Assembly (NCBI GenBank): GCA_011089965.1
Contig: JAANAU010000031.1
Coordinates: 1 to 39,998, forward strand
Length of the DNA: 39,998 nt
Direction: 5' to 3'
Source of the DNA: Magnetococcales bacterium
GTDB lineage: Bacteria > Pseudomonadota > Magnetococcia > Magnetococcales > Magnetaquicoccaceae
Position 1 is the first letter of the stretch, and the number at the start of each line of letters is the position of its first letter. Position numbers and translations under genes: made by a program. Below, one piece after another: positions 25,163 to 33,776 of the stretch. The notes beneath the pieces are model-generated. The model was given only the letters and a program-made list of their open reading frames with translations, had not been told where the DNA came from and did no database searches.

Positions 25163-26239
25163 TTACACCGGCTCTGCAAACAGGGCATCCAAGGATGCCG
25201 CATCCATCAAGCGCAGACTCAAGCTCTCCAGTGACGCTGCATCCGCCTGCATGATTTTGGTCTGGATCGCCTCCGGGATGACACCAAATCGCTGGTGCAA
25301 CAGATGCAACAGAATTTTGGCCGCACCGATCTGCTCTCCCTCCTGTCGTCCCTTTTGCCGTCCCTTCTGCTCTCCCTCCTGTCGTCCCTTCTGTTCTCCC
25401 TCCTGTCGTCCCTTCTGTTCTCCCTCCTGTCGCCCCTTCTGCTCTCCCTCCTGTCGTCCCTCCTGTCGTCCCTCCTGTCGTGTTTGCAGCAGCAGGTGTT
25501 CGAGTTTGGGAATGGCGAACAGCTCTTGTTCCGGTGTGGTATCCACCAGAAAATCCAGCCATTCGCGTCCGAGCAGGGCCACCTGTGCCGGGGTGATTCC
25601 TTCCATCTCGGGAATGTTGAATGCGTTGTGCATGAGTAACCTCCATAAACCGGCAATGGTCTGACCGAATGCGACCGAGAGTCGGAACAACCCGGTCTGT
25701 CGGATTGTGTTGAATGCCTTTCCTCTCTCTTCCTGACGACTGGCAAAGCACTTGAGCGGTGCATTGTGGGGGGTGTCTGCCAGTTCATTCAACAGGATCA
25801 GATGCAACGCGCCCCCCCAGAGCGGCTGGCTGGTGTACACCCCGTCCAAGCCGTTGGGCATAAAGGCGAACCGTTGCAAAAAATCGGGCTGCGGGGTGAT
25901 GGCACTGACAATCACGCTTTGCAAACGCTCCCGGGGCAGACCACTGTGGCGCAGAAACAGTGTGTCATACAGGGTCAGCCAGGAGAGCGTTTTTTCGTTC
26001 AGGCTCTCGGTGATTTTCAGCTCCAATAACACATGGTCTGCGGTCAGATTCCACAATCCATCGGCCAGGAGCAGGCGCTGTTCCGGGGTCCAGCTCTCCT
26101 TCTGGCGTCGGATCAGAATCAGGTCAGCCTTGGGGGGAGCAGAGGTGACCGGAACCTCCATGCGCACTTCAATGCCTGTCGGTTCCAGCAGCTCTTTCAA
26201 GGTGGCACCAATCAGATGATGCCAATAGGTTGTGCCCAC
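25163..26239 (-). CDS. Rpn-like PD-(D/E)XK nuclease/transposase-related protein
   Basis: The 358-aa protein starts with GTG after an AGGAGAGG ribosome binding site. It resembles the Rpn (recombination-promoting nuclease)/PDDEXK transposase-like and DUF4351-type proteins, which are soluble and often multi-copy. The N-terminal half has a likely PD-(D/E)XK active site: D39 in KADLILI and E73-L-K75 in VLLELKI. A middle segment includes LHLILLNELAD and IAGLWRLLMHNAFNIPEMEG. Residues 255-303 are a highly charged QEGEQKGR repeat, likely a coiled coil. The last 50 residues form a helical tail. Family placement is moderate, and nuclease activity is not shown. Confidence 0.65.
   Translation of the reverse strand: MGTTYWHHLIGATLKELLEPTGIEVRMEVPVTSAPPKADLILIRRQKESWTPEQRLLLADGLWNLTADHVLLELKITESLNEKTLSWLTLYDTLFLRHSGLPRERLQSVIVSAITPQPDFLQRFAFMPNGLDGVYTSQPLWGGALHLILLNELADTPHNAPLKCFASRQEERGKAFNTIRQTGLFRLSVAFGQTIAGLWRLLMHNAFNIPEMEGITPAQVALLGREWLDFLVDTTPEQELFAIPKLEHLLLQTRQEGRQEGRQEGEQKGRQEGEQKGRQEGEQKGRQEGEQKGRQKGRQEGEQIGAAKILLHLLHQRFGVIPEAIQTKIMQADAASLESLSLRLMDAASLDALFAEPV
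25331..25477 (-). repeat. In-frame tandem repeat in the Rpn-like gene
   Basis: The coding strand repeats a 24-bp unit encoding QEGEQKGR, flanked by half units encoding QEGR and QKGR, over residues 255-303. On the plus strand it reads as CTCCCTCCTGTCGTCCCTTCTG repeats with few substitutions. Near-identity at DNA level points to recent expansion, and copy number may vary between strains without shifting frame. Confidence 0.9.
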
Positions 26240-26320
26240 GGCACCTCTCCTGCCAGAGTTCCTGGTTTGTTGGCCTGATCATTGTGTTGCATCCATTGGT
26301 GTTACTGTATCTGGAACATG

Positions 26321-26339
26321 GATCCGGATCAACCGGATC
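26321..26339. promoter_or_regulatory. Inverted repeat in the divergent Rpn/cadherin-LamG gap
   Basis: GATCCGG (26321-26327) and CCGGATC (26333-26339) form perfect 7-bp arms around ATCAA. The site lies in the 228-bp gap between the minus-strand Rpn-like gene and the plus-strand secreted-protein gene, flanked by two copies of TTGTGTTGCAT. It may be an operator; no regulator is known. Confidence 0.3.
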
Positions 26340-26467
26340 TTTGTGTTGCATTTGTGCCCATGGCCGACATGAAAGAATGGCTTTATGGGTCAGTTATTGT
26401 TATACAGGGTATGTCGGAACAGTCTGTGGTGGGATTTATCGGTGCAGACGTGGTCATGGAGGGGATA

Positions 26468-28306
26468 ATGTACAAAAATTTTTTGATGATTTTGTTGTGG
26501 CTGGCGGTATCGATTGGTGGTGAGGTTGATGCAGCCATGCCGATCTGCGTCCAGCCGATTTCGGATCAGACCTGGAGCGGCAGTGGGACGCAGAGTTTTC
26601 AATTTTCGGCTCTGACCTTTCGGGATGCGGATTGGCATGATCTGACCTATACTGCCAGACAGGCCGATGGTTTGCCGTTGCCCTCCTGGCTTGTGTTCCA
26701 TGCCATGACCCGGACTTTTTCGGGCAATCCGCCTGCTGGCGAGGCCAAGTTGTCGTTGAAGGTCACGGCCAACGATGGTCACAACGGGTATGGGATTTGT
26801 ACGTTCGGGCTGAATCTGGTGAATGTCAACGATCTGCCCGCCGTGCGCACGCCCATCGCCGATCAAGCCTGGCGGCGTGGCAGCAGTCAATCTTTTCAGT
26901 TTTCATCTTTGACCTTTCGGGATCGGGATGGCGACCGGTTGACCTACACGGCGCGTCAATCCAATGGGTCGGCCTTGCCGAGCTGGTTGCGTTTTTCTGC
27001 CAGTACCCGGACCTTTTCCGGCACCCCTCCGGCCTATGCCAGTACGTTGACCATTCGGGTCACCGCCAGAGATGGCACAGGAGGAGCGGTCAACGATACC
27101 TTTCTCTTGACTTTTGCCAACCGGGCACCGGTGGCGGTGCATGATGCCGTGACCGTGATTGCGGGTCAGCCGTTCACCGATACCTTGACCGCAACCGATG
27201 CAGATCGTCACCCTTTGACCTATCGGATCATCGCCCAGGCTGCCAGGGGACGGGTGGTGTTGACCAATACCGCCACCGGGGCCTTCACCTATACTCCGAA
27301 TGCCGGAGCGTTGGGGAGTGACAGTTTCACCTTTCGGGCCAACGATGGCCGGGTTGATTCCAATCTGGCCACGGTCACGGTGATGATCGTGCCAGCCAAT
27401 CGCGCGCCGGTGGCCAGTTCCGGAACTTTGACGGTTGTTTCCGGGGCGGTGACGAACGGTCAGTTGGCGGGGAGTGACGCCGATGGAGACGGGTTGACCT
27501 ATACTCTGCTCTCCAACGGCGCTCAGGGTGTGGTGACCCTGGATAATCCGGCCACCGGCGCTTACCGGTATCAACCAAACGTGAATGCCAGTGGTACGGA
27601 TCGCTTCACGTTTCAGGTGAGTGATGGCCGTGTTCTTTCGGAGGTGGCCACGGTGGAGATCACCCTGCTGTCGGTGACGCCAACCGGATTGGTGGGGTAT
27701 TATCCGTTTGCGGGCCATGCCCGTGATGAAAGCGGTCAGGGGCGTCATGGCACGGTCAATGGAGCGACCCTGACCACAGATCGCATCGGGGCTGCCAATC
27801 AGGCGTATCGTTTTGCCTCGACCGGGCATTGGATCGATACCGGTTATTCTCAGGCAACGGAATTGACCAATACCGCCACCATTGCCGCCTGGGTGCAGTC
27901 GGATCTGGCGGGCAGTGAAACGCCGACCCGCGTCTGGGCCAGCAATGGCGGGGGTTGGGGACGCAAAGGGTGGTCGTGCGGGGCCAAGCATGGGGATACC
28001 CGCAATGTGCGTTTTCACTGGCAATCGGCAGGGGACGTCATGCTGGATACCACCTCCCGGCCTTTGCAGGCCGGTCAATGGGTCCATGTGACCTGTGTGG
28101 CCACAGCCTCCAGATTGCAGATTTATATCAATGGGGTTTTGGATATCGAGACCCCGATCTCCACTCAGAGCGTGAACAACGGCAATCGGGTGTGGATCGG
28201 CTCCAATCCGGTGGTGAGCAGTGCCAACTTTGTGGGAGCGGTCGATGATCTGACCCTCTATAATCATGCCCTGACACCGGATGAAATCCGGCGACTGGTG
28301 GATTGA
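26468..28306 (+). CDS. Secreted cadherin/Ig-like and LamG-domain protein
   Basis: The 613-aa protein has an N-terminal signal peptide (MYKNFLMILLWLAVSIGGEVDA, about 1-22). The start at 26468 was chosen because GGAGGGG lies just upstream and the signal then begins directly. Two cadherin-like (dystroglycan-type) domains follow at about 29-120 and 128-218, each with DQxW...QSFQFSxLTFRD and LPSWLxFxAxTRTFSGxPP. Two Ig/cadherin-like modules (about 219-310 and 312-402) share RAPVA...DADxxxLTY, ATGAFTYTPN and SDSFTFxxxDGR. A LamG-like concanavalin fold lies at about 408-613 (GLVGYYPFAGHARDESGQGRHGTVNGA). Such modules bind Ca2+, sugars or other proteins at the surface. It lies 21 bp before the CHAT-TPR-ATPase gene. 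Confidence 0.85.
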   Translation: MYKNFLMILLWLAVSIGGEVDAAMPICVQPISDQTWSGSGTQSFQFSALTFRDADWHDLTYTARQADGLPLPSWLVFHAMTRTFSGNPPAGEAKLSLKVTANDGHNGYGICTFGLNLVNVNDLPAVRTPIADQAWRRGSSQSFQFSSLTFRDRDGDRLTYTARQSNGSALPSWLRFSASTRTFSGTPPAYASTLTIRVTARDGTGGAVNDTFLLTFANRAPVAVHDAVTVIAGQPFTDTLTATDADRHPLTYRIIAQAARGRVVLTNTATGAFTYTPNAGALGSDSFTFRANDGRVDSNLATVTVMIVPANRAPVASSGTLTVVSGAVTNGQLAGSDADGDGLTYTLLSNGAQGVVTLDNPATGAYRYQPNVNASGTDRFTFQVSDGRVLSEVATVEITLLSVTPTGLVGYYPFAGHARDESGQGRHGTVNGATLTTDRIGAANQAYRFASTGHWIDTGYSQATELTNTATIAAWVQSDLAGSETPTRVWASNGGGWGRKGWSCGAKHGDTRNVRFHWQSAGDVMLDTTSRPLQAGQWVHVTCVATASRLQIYINGVLDIETPISTQSVNNGNRVWIGSNPVVSSANFVGAVDDLTLYNHALTPDEIRRLVD

Positions 28307-28327
28307 TCCTCAACTCAGGAAGCGGCC

Positions 28328-31300
28328 ATGAACATAAAACCATGTGACCATTATGTTGTGGCGTTGCGGATTGCCGCGTTGGCAGAGCAGCGTTGGGAGA
28401 TCTCTCTGGTGGATCGGTTCTGTCAGCGCATCTCCATGCCGGTGGTTGTGACCTGGGAGCCGGGGGCGTTGGTGGCCGAGCTGGCCGTGATGGAAGAGCG
28501 CATCGAGATGGGCCGTGTGCTGGCTGCCCGTTTGCTGGTCGGTCCGGTGTTGACCGCCTGGCAGGAGAGTGTCCGGCAATGTGCTGCTGCACAACTCCCT
28601 TTGCGGCTCGATCTGATCCTGCCGGATCATGCGTCGGCCTGGGACGCATTGCCCTATGAGTGGCTGGCCGATGAGACGGGATTCTGGTTTCGGGATGGCC
28701 TCTCTGTGCTGGTGCGCACCTGTACCGGTCTGTCTTCGAACGAGCTGCGTCTGGAATCGGGGGACAGGCTGGGAATGATCTGGGCCAATCCCGGCAAGGC
28801 CGCCGCAGATCGGTTGCCGCCACTGGTGATCGATGCCCATTTGCTCACCATCCGGCAGTCGGCCACGCTGTTGGAGATGGTGGCGGTTGAGCCGTGCGCC
28901 ACTGCCACCTCTGAAACCCTTTGGAATTACTGTGAAACCAGACAACCGTTGCAGGTGGTGACGCTGCTGGCTCATGCCAAAGGCGCGGGTGGTGCCATGC
29001 TGCTCCATCAGGAGAGCAAATCCTTTCCCAATGATGCCGGTGAGGTGCTGGATTCCGAGGATCTCCAGGGTGCACTGCGTGCAGCGCAAACCGGGTTGTT
29101 GCTTGCATGGACCGGATCTGCCAGTCAGTTGCGGCCTGTGGATCCTGTGCTCGTGCGTACACTGTTGGCACCCGATGGCGGGGATCTGGCCATGGTGATC
29201 CATGTGGCGGGCAGTGTGGCCGTGGAGAGCGGACCGCGTTTGGCAGCCGCCTTTTTGCAGGAACTGGCGCGCAGCCACGGGGATCCGTTGGTGGCAGTGG
29301 CCCGGGTGCATGGCCGGGAGGAGCTGGCCGGGTTGGCTCTGGTGTGTCATGCCCGGCCTGGGCCGGGGGCAGTGCGTTCGTTTGCCCGTTATGCAGAGGA
29401 TTATGGTGCCCGGTTGCTCATTCCGGAGGTTTTTCACGTCCACGAGGGGTCGGAACCGGAGGAGAGCTGGCCGGATGTGGATCCGGTGGCCTTGGCCTGG
29501 TTGGGGGTGTTGGATCTGTTCCGGCAGGGTCTCCCGGTGGGGGTGTTGCTGCCGGTATTGGGAGAGGTCGGGGAGCTGGCGATTCTGGCGTTGTTGCGAA
29601 ACTGTTGGGTGAGGCTGGTTGCAGATGGAGAGCGTCTGATGGTGACGGAATCCGGGCGTGCATTGGTCCGGGGACAGGGGGAATTGCTGGAGTCGGCATG
29701 GTTGCAGCCACTGCTGAATCAGTGCGTGAGGCGTTTTCAGCAGGCCAAGGGTTTGGAGGATGTGGCCTGTGGTCAGGCCCTGGTGCGGGCGGATGAGGAG
29801 CTGGTTCTGGTATGGACCCGTTGGATGCAGAGTTCAGGTGCGGGCAGGGTGACCCCATCCATGGCCGAGGATCTGGTCAGGCTGGTCAGGGATTGGATCC
29901 GGCTGGTCCATGGGCAGCAGGAGGTGATGCCGGAGGTGTTGGCTGTGGCCCAGGGGGCGCTGTCGGTTGCCCAGGGAGTGAGTCGGCAGGCAGAGATCGA
30001 TGCCCATGGCTTGTTGGCCGATTTGTATCATCGTCTGGGGCGCTGGGAGGAGGCGGAACAGGGGTATCAGGTGCTTTTGGCCGAGAGTCGTCGGCTGGGG
30101 AATCGGGTGTGGGAAACCGAAGTTCTGTTGGAATTGAGTGATTTGTATGGTCAATGTGCCCGTTTGGAGGAGGCGGAGCGCGGGTATCAGGCAGCCCTGC
30201 AACTGGCGCGCCGTTTGTGTCTCAACCATGAGTTGACCATTTTGCAGGCGTTGGGAGCGTTGCATGGTCGGCAATCCCGTTGGGAAGAGGCCGAGCAGGT
30301 GTGGTTGGAGGCGCTTTCTTTGGCGCGTCGGGATGGGGAGTCTCTGTCCGAGGCCCGGCTGTTGGTGGCGTTGGGGCGGGCGGCCATGCGCGCCTGGCGT
30401 CATGAGGCGGCCAAGGAGCATTTTCTGGGGGCTTTGCCGTTGTTGCAGCAGTGCGAAGAGTCTCAGGGTGAGGCAGAGGTGTTGCGGGAGTTGGGGGTGA
30501 TCTCCTTGCGTACAGGTCATCCGCGCGATGCCGAAACCTATGCTGGGTTGGCCCGTTCCCGTTTTCAGCAATTGGGGGATCGGGCGGGTGAGGCCGATGT
30601 GTTGGAGTTGTCCGGTCAGATTCATCTGGCCGAACGGCGCGATGTTGAAGCGGTTCAGGCGCGGCGTGACTGTCGCACGCTGCGTCGGCAACTGCGGGTG
30701 GAGCAGGCGGTGCGTTGGCGTTCGTTGGTGGTGCGTGATTTCCGGGGGATCGAGGCGTTGACCTTGGATTGGTCGGCGGAACGTATCCCTTGGATGGTGG
30801 TGGCTGGCGCAAGCGGTTCTGGCAAGAGTGCGGTGTTGGAGGCGTTGTTGATGTTGGTATGGGCGGTGACACGTCATCGGGAGTTGTCGTCGTTGCAAGA
30901 GATGGTCTGGTCAGACCGGTTGATTCGTTTGGGGTGTCGGCAGGCGCGGATCAACGGGGTGGTGCAGGTCAAAGAGCAGACGTATGCGGTGGGTTTGGTT
31001 GTGCAGCGTACCGGTGGGTGGAGTCTGGAGGGGGATGTGGAGCCTTTGGCCCGGTTGTGGCAGGAGTCGGCGGGATTGGCTCATCCGGGTTGTGTGTTCG
31101 AGGCGGAAGCGCCGTTATGGATTGGGGATTGTTTGTATGTTCCGGCGGCGCGACGGATGATTCCGGGGGCGGTCTCTTTGGGTGCCGTGATGGCGGACGG
31201 TGAAGCTGCTCCAGGGGTGGATCGGTTCAAGCGTTTGGCGTTGCGTGCGTTGTTGGGCAGCACCGGGCAGTTTGCCGAACTGGATCCTTTGGAGGCGCGC

Positions 31301-31663
31301 GATGCGGTGCAGCAGTTGGATGCGTTATTGTTGAAGCATACCGGATATGTGCTGGATGCGGTGCGCAGCCGGCCAGGGCATGCTTTGGAGTTGTGGGTCA
31401 AGTCGGGTTCTGTGCAGGGATCCATGCCGTTTGATGCATTGAGTTTTGGTCAGCGGGATTTGGTTGGTTTGTTGTTTCAGATTTGGCATGCCACCCGTCA
31501 CACGCCGTTGCTGGTCATGGTGGATGGAGTGGGTGTGCAGTCATTGTTGGATCATCTGATGAGCGGGATGCCGGACAATCGGTATCTTGTGACCACGGGT
31601 TCCAAGTCATTGGTGGAGTGGGTGGCGGCTCGTGGCGGGGTCACGCTCACGTTGACCCGTTGA
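28328..31663 (+). CDS. CHAT-like / TPR / SMC-OLD-like ATPase fusion protein
   Basis: The 1111-aa protein has no signal peptide. Residues 1-350 follow the CHAT (caspase-like) layout: WDALPYEWL, FWFRDGLSVLVRT, VVTLLAHAKGAGGAMLL with candidate catalytic H216, and MVIHVAGSVAVESGPRLAAAFLQELARSHGDP. W261 (GLLLAWTG) stands where CHAT proteases have LxxC, so protease activity is doubtful. Residues about 545-790 are TPRs (GRWEEAEQGYQVLL). From 795 an SMC/OLD-type ATPase follows: LVVRDFRGIEALTLDW, Walker A GASGSGKS (K833), ABC-like signature LSFGQ (1038-1042) and Walker B LLVMVDG (D1066, with Gly at 1067 where Glu is expected). AGGAAG precedes the ATG. It is a likely partner of the upstream secreted protein; function unknown. 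Confidence 0.72.
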   Translation: MNIKPCDHYVVALRIAALAEQRWEISLVDRFCQRISMPVVVTWEPGALVAELAVMEERIEMGRVLAARLLVGPVLTAWQESVRQCAAAQLPLRLDLILPDHASAWDALPYEWLADETGFWFRDGLSVLVRTCTGLSSNELRLESGDRLGMIWANPGKAAADRLPPLVIDAHLLTIRQSATLLEMVAVEPCATATSETLWNYCETRQPLQVVTLLAHAKGAGGAMLLHQESKSFPNDAGEVLDSEDLQGALRAAQTGLLLAWTGSASQLRPVDPVLVRTLLAPDGGDLAMVIHVAGSVAVESGPRLAAAFLQELARSHGDPLVAVARVHGREELAGLALVCHARPGPGAVRSFARYAEDYGARLLIPEVFHVHEGSEPEESWPDVDPVALAWLGVLDLFRQGLPVGVLLPVLGEVGELAILALLRNCWVRLVADGERLMVTESGRALVRGQGELLESAWLQPLLNQCVRRFQQAKGLEDVACGQALVRADEELVLVWTRWMQSSGAGRVTPSMAEDLVRLVRDWIRLVHGQQEVMPEVLAVAQGALSVAQGVSRQAEIDAHGLLADLYHRLGRWEEAEQGYQVLLAESRRLGNRVWETEVLLELSDLYGQCARLEEAERGYQAALQLARRLCLNHELTILQALGALHGRQSRWEEAEQVWLEALSLARRDGESLSEARLLVALGRAAMRAWRHEAAKEHFLGALPLLQQCEESQGEAEVLRELGVISLRTGHPRDAETYAGLARSRFQQLGDRAGEADVLELSGQIHLAERRDVEAVQARRDCRTLRRQLRVEQAVRWRSLVVRDFRGIEALTLDWSAERIPWMVVAGASGSGKSAVLEALLMLVWAVTRHRELSSLQEMVWSDRLIRLGCRQARINGVVQVKEQTYAVGLVVQRTGGWSLEGDVEPLARLWQESAGLAHPGCVFEAEAPLWIGDCLYVPAARRMIPGAVSLGAVMADGEAAPGVDRFKRLALRALLGSTGQFAELDPLEARDAVQQLDALLLKHTGYVLDAVRSRPGHALELWVKSGSVQGSMPFDALSFGQRDLVGLLFQIWHATRHTPLLVMVDGVGVQSLLDHLMSGMPDNRYLVTTGSKSLVEWVAARGGVTLTLTR

Positions 31664-31675
31664 GCAGGCGAGCAT

Positions 31676-31867
31676 CAAATGATTGAAAAAAAAGAGGGGG
31701 TCTGGGGGATTCATCTCCCAGGGTTTTCGATTTTTCATGTTTAAACCAAAACCATTTTGGAATGTGGAATTTGTTTTGTTGGGGCGTTGCCCCAAACCCC
31801 ACCAAGGGCGTTGCCCTTGGATCCCACCAGGGGGGTAACCCCCCTGGATCCCTGATGATGGTGTATG
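31676..31867 (-). repeat. Modular intergenic repeat, copy I (with extra GCGTTG hairpins)
   Basis: A minus-oriented copy that starts 12 bp after the CHAT-TPR-ATPase stop. It has ATGATTGAAAAAAAAGAGGGGG, a slightly degraded CTGGGGGATTCATCTCCCAG hairpin, then a 90-bp block identical to 1-90 with GGGGCGTTGCCCC and AAGGGCGTTGCCCTT hairpins, then CCAGGGGGGTAACCCCCCTGG and the end GGATCCCTGATGATGGTGTATGG. A further 15-bp echo of the extended module, GAATCACCAAACAGC, occurs at about 31889. The rest of the gap to 32060 shows no gene; it must hold the promoter of the secretion operon, which I could not place. Confidence 0.88.
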
Positions 31868-32060
31868 GACTCTCTGCGGATCCTCCAAGAATCACCAAAC
31901 AGCTTCTGATATCCAAAAGTGGGACTTGCCTTTTGCAAACGGGTTGCGTTATTGTTGATATGAATGGATTGGTTTCATGGAACGAGATCCTGTCATGGTC
32001 GAGGTGAATGTGCGTTAGCATGACGGATTGCCAATAAAATGATGATTCCGGGAAAAACAT

Positions 32061-33776
32061 ATGTTGCTTTCATGGGTGGCATCTAAAACTTCTTGGGGTA
32101 ATTTTTTGCGCAGCAACCTGCCGGGTTATCCGTCATGGGTTGCGGATTTATTCTCTGCCTCTTTGGCCATCAACCTCCTCTCTCTGGCTTTACCCCTCGT
32201 CCTCATCCAGGTCTATGATCGCATCATTCCCAATGCCAGTTTGCCGACCTTGGGAGTGCTGGTCGGGGGATGCGTGGTGGCCATCATCCTGGAAAATCTG
32301 TTACGCCTGGTCAGATCCTACATCAGCGGTTGGATGGCAACCCGATTTGAACATCTGGCTGGTTGCGAGGCCGTGGACAAGATTCTGGATGCGCCTCTGC
32401 CGATCTTTGAACGTCATGGGGTGGGGGTCCATTTGGAACGACTGCAAGCCCTTGATACTTTGCGGTCACTCTATGGGGGGCAGATTTTTCAGATTTTTCT
32501 GGATGTTCCTTTTGTTTTGTTGTATCTCCTGGTCATCGGCATTCTCGATGGACGGTTACTGTTGGCCTGTTTCGTGGTGCTGATTCTGTTTGGAGTTTTT
32601 TTTCATGTGTTCCGGCGCAATTTTGCCCGCTATCGTTCGGAACAGGTGGCCATCAATGATCGTCGTTACAATTTTTTGATCGAAATGCTCTCCGGCATTC
32701 ACCTGGTGAAGTCACAGGCCATGGAAGAGCAGATGTTGCGTCGTTACGAGCGATTGCAGGCGACTGCGGCGGAAAGCAACATGAACGTGAGTTTGTGGAG
32801 CGCCTTGCCGGTCAATGCCGGAGCATTCTTCAGTCAGGTCATGACTTTTGCCATGATCGGGGCCGGAGGTGAAAGCGTCATGAACGGCACCATGACTCTG
32901 GGTGTTTTGACCGCTGCCACCACGCTGGGCGGTCGGGTCATGCAACCGATTCAACAGGCGGCGGGCTACTGGTTGCGACTCTCCGATGCGGAAATTGCCC
33001 GCAAGCAGGTGGCGGAATTGGCAGCTCTGCCCACTGAGACCCCATCCGATGCCCTCCCTTTTCCCCCGGACATCCGGGGTGCTTTGCGTTTGAATCAAGT
33101 CAGCTTTCAATATCGTGAGGATGCCCCGTTCGTGATTGCCGGGGTCAATCTGGAGGTTCCCCCCATGGCCATGGTGGGAATCCGTTGCATGGGTTCGATG
33201 GGGATGACCACACTCTCTTTTTTGATGATGGGGATTCTCAAGCCCACATCCGGCAGTGTGTTTCTGGACGACTATGATCTTGCCGCTTGGGATCATCGAC
33301 AATTGCAAGGACGCATCGAATATCTTCCCCAGTATGGGGTTTTGTTTACCGGCACCATATTGGACAATTTGTGCATGTTCAATCCCAAACTCCGGGCGGC
33401 TGCCCTTGACGCTGCGGCCCTGTTCGATCTGGATGAGCAGATTGCCGCTCTGCCCAGAGGCTATGAAACCGAGATCACCGCTCAATCTGCCGCCAATCTG
33501 CCCATGGGTCTGGTGCAGCACATTGCCCTGACCCGGGCCTTTGTGGTGCGTCCCCGGGTGATTGTCTTCGACAAGGCCAACGCCTCCCTGGATCAGGACA
33601 GCCTGGAGGTTTTTATGAAATTTTTTCTGCGCATGAAAGGCCGTGCCACCCTGGTGTTGTTTACGGATAATTTCGCTCTGCTCGAAGCCTGTGACCAACG
33701 TTATACCCTGCACAATGGCACCTTGATTCCAGAGCCTCTGGAATCGTCCGCGCTTGTCGGGGAGAGACGGCCATGA
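32061..33776 (+). CDS. Type I secretion ABC half-transporter with degenerate ATPase
   Basis: The 571-aa protein is a membrane domain (about 25-310, six likely helices) plus nucleotide-binding domain (about 340-560), in the style of type I secretion permease/ATPases (LapB/PrtD group). The nucleotide domain keeps its overall shape, including the Q-loop region (EYLPQYGVLFTGTILDNL) and the CALP-type D-loop context. Its key residues are changed: Walker A is CMGSMGMTT with M382 for Lys, the signature is LPMGL (480-484), the Walker B Glu is K505 (VIVFDKA) and the switch His is D536 (LFTDN). It probably cannot hydrolyse ATP and is likely the silent half of a heterodimer with the ABC gene at 35612. 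Its stop overlaps the hemerythrin start by 4 bp. Confidence 0.85.
   Translation: MLLSWVASKTSWGNFLRSNLPGYPSWVADLFSASLAINLLSLALPLVLIQVYDRIIPNASLPTLGVLVGGCVVAIILENLLRLVRSYISGWMATRFEHLAGCEAVDKILDAPLPIFERHGVGVHLERLQALDTLRSLYGGQIFQIFLDVPFVLLYLLVIGILDGRLLLACFVVLILFGVFFHVFRRNFARYRSEQVAINDRRYNFLIEMLSGIHLVKSQAMEEQMLRRYERLQATAAESNMNVSLWSALPVNAGAFFSQVMTFAMIGAGGESVMNGTMTLGVLTAATTLGGRVMQPIQQAAGYWLRLSDAEIARKQVAELAALPTETPSDALPFPPDIRGALRLNQVSFQYREDAPFVIAGVNLEVPPMAMVGIRCMGSMGMTTLSFLMMGILKPTSGSVFLDDYDLAAWDHRQLQGRIEYLPQYGVLFTGTILDNLCMFNPKLRAAALDAAALFDLDEQIAALPRGYETEITAQSAANLPMGLVQHIALTRAFVVRPRVIVFDKANASLDQDSLEVFMKFFLRMKGRATLVLFTDNFALLEACDQRYTLHNGTLIPEPLESSALVGERRP

Noticed and set aside
25331-25477. Regular short repeats that might be a CRISPR array
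   Set aside because: There are no unique spacers. The repeats are contiguous, in frame and encode a charged coil in the Rpn-like protein.
26903-28267. A 454-codon minus-strand open frame
   Set aside because: It is the shadow of the cadherin/LamG gene, whose repeated domain pattern on the plus strand is clear.
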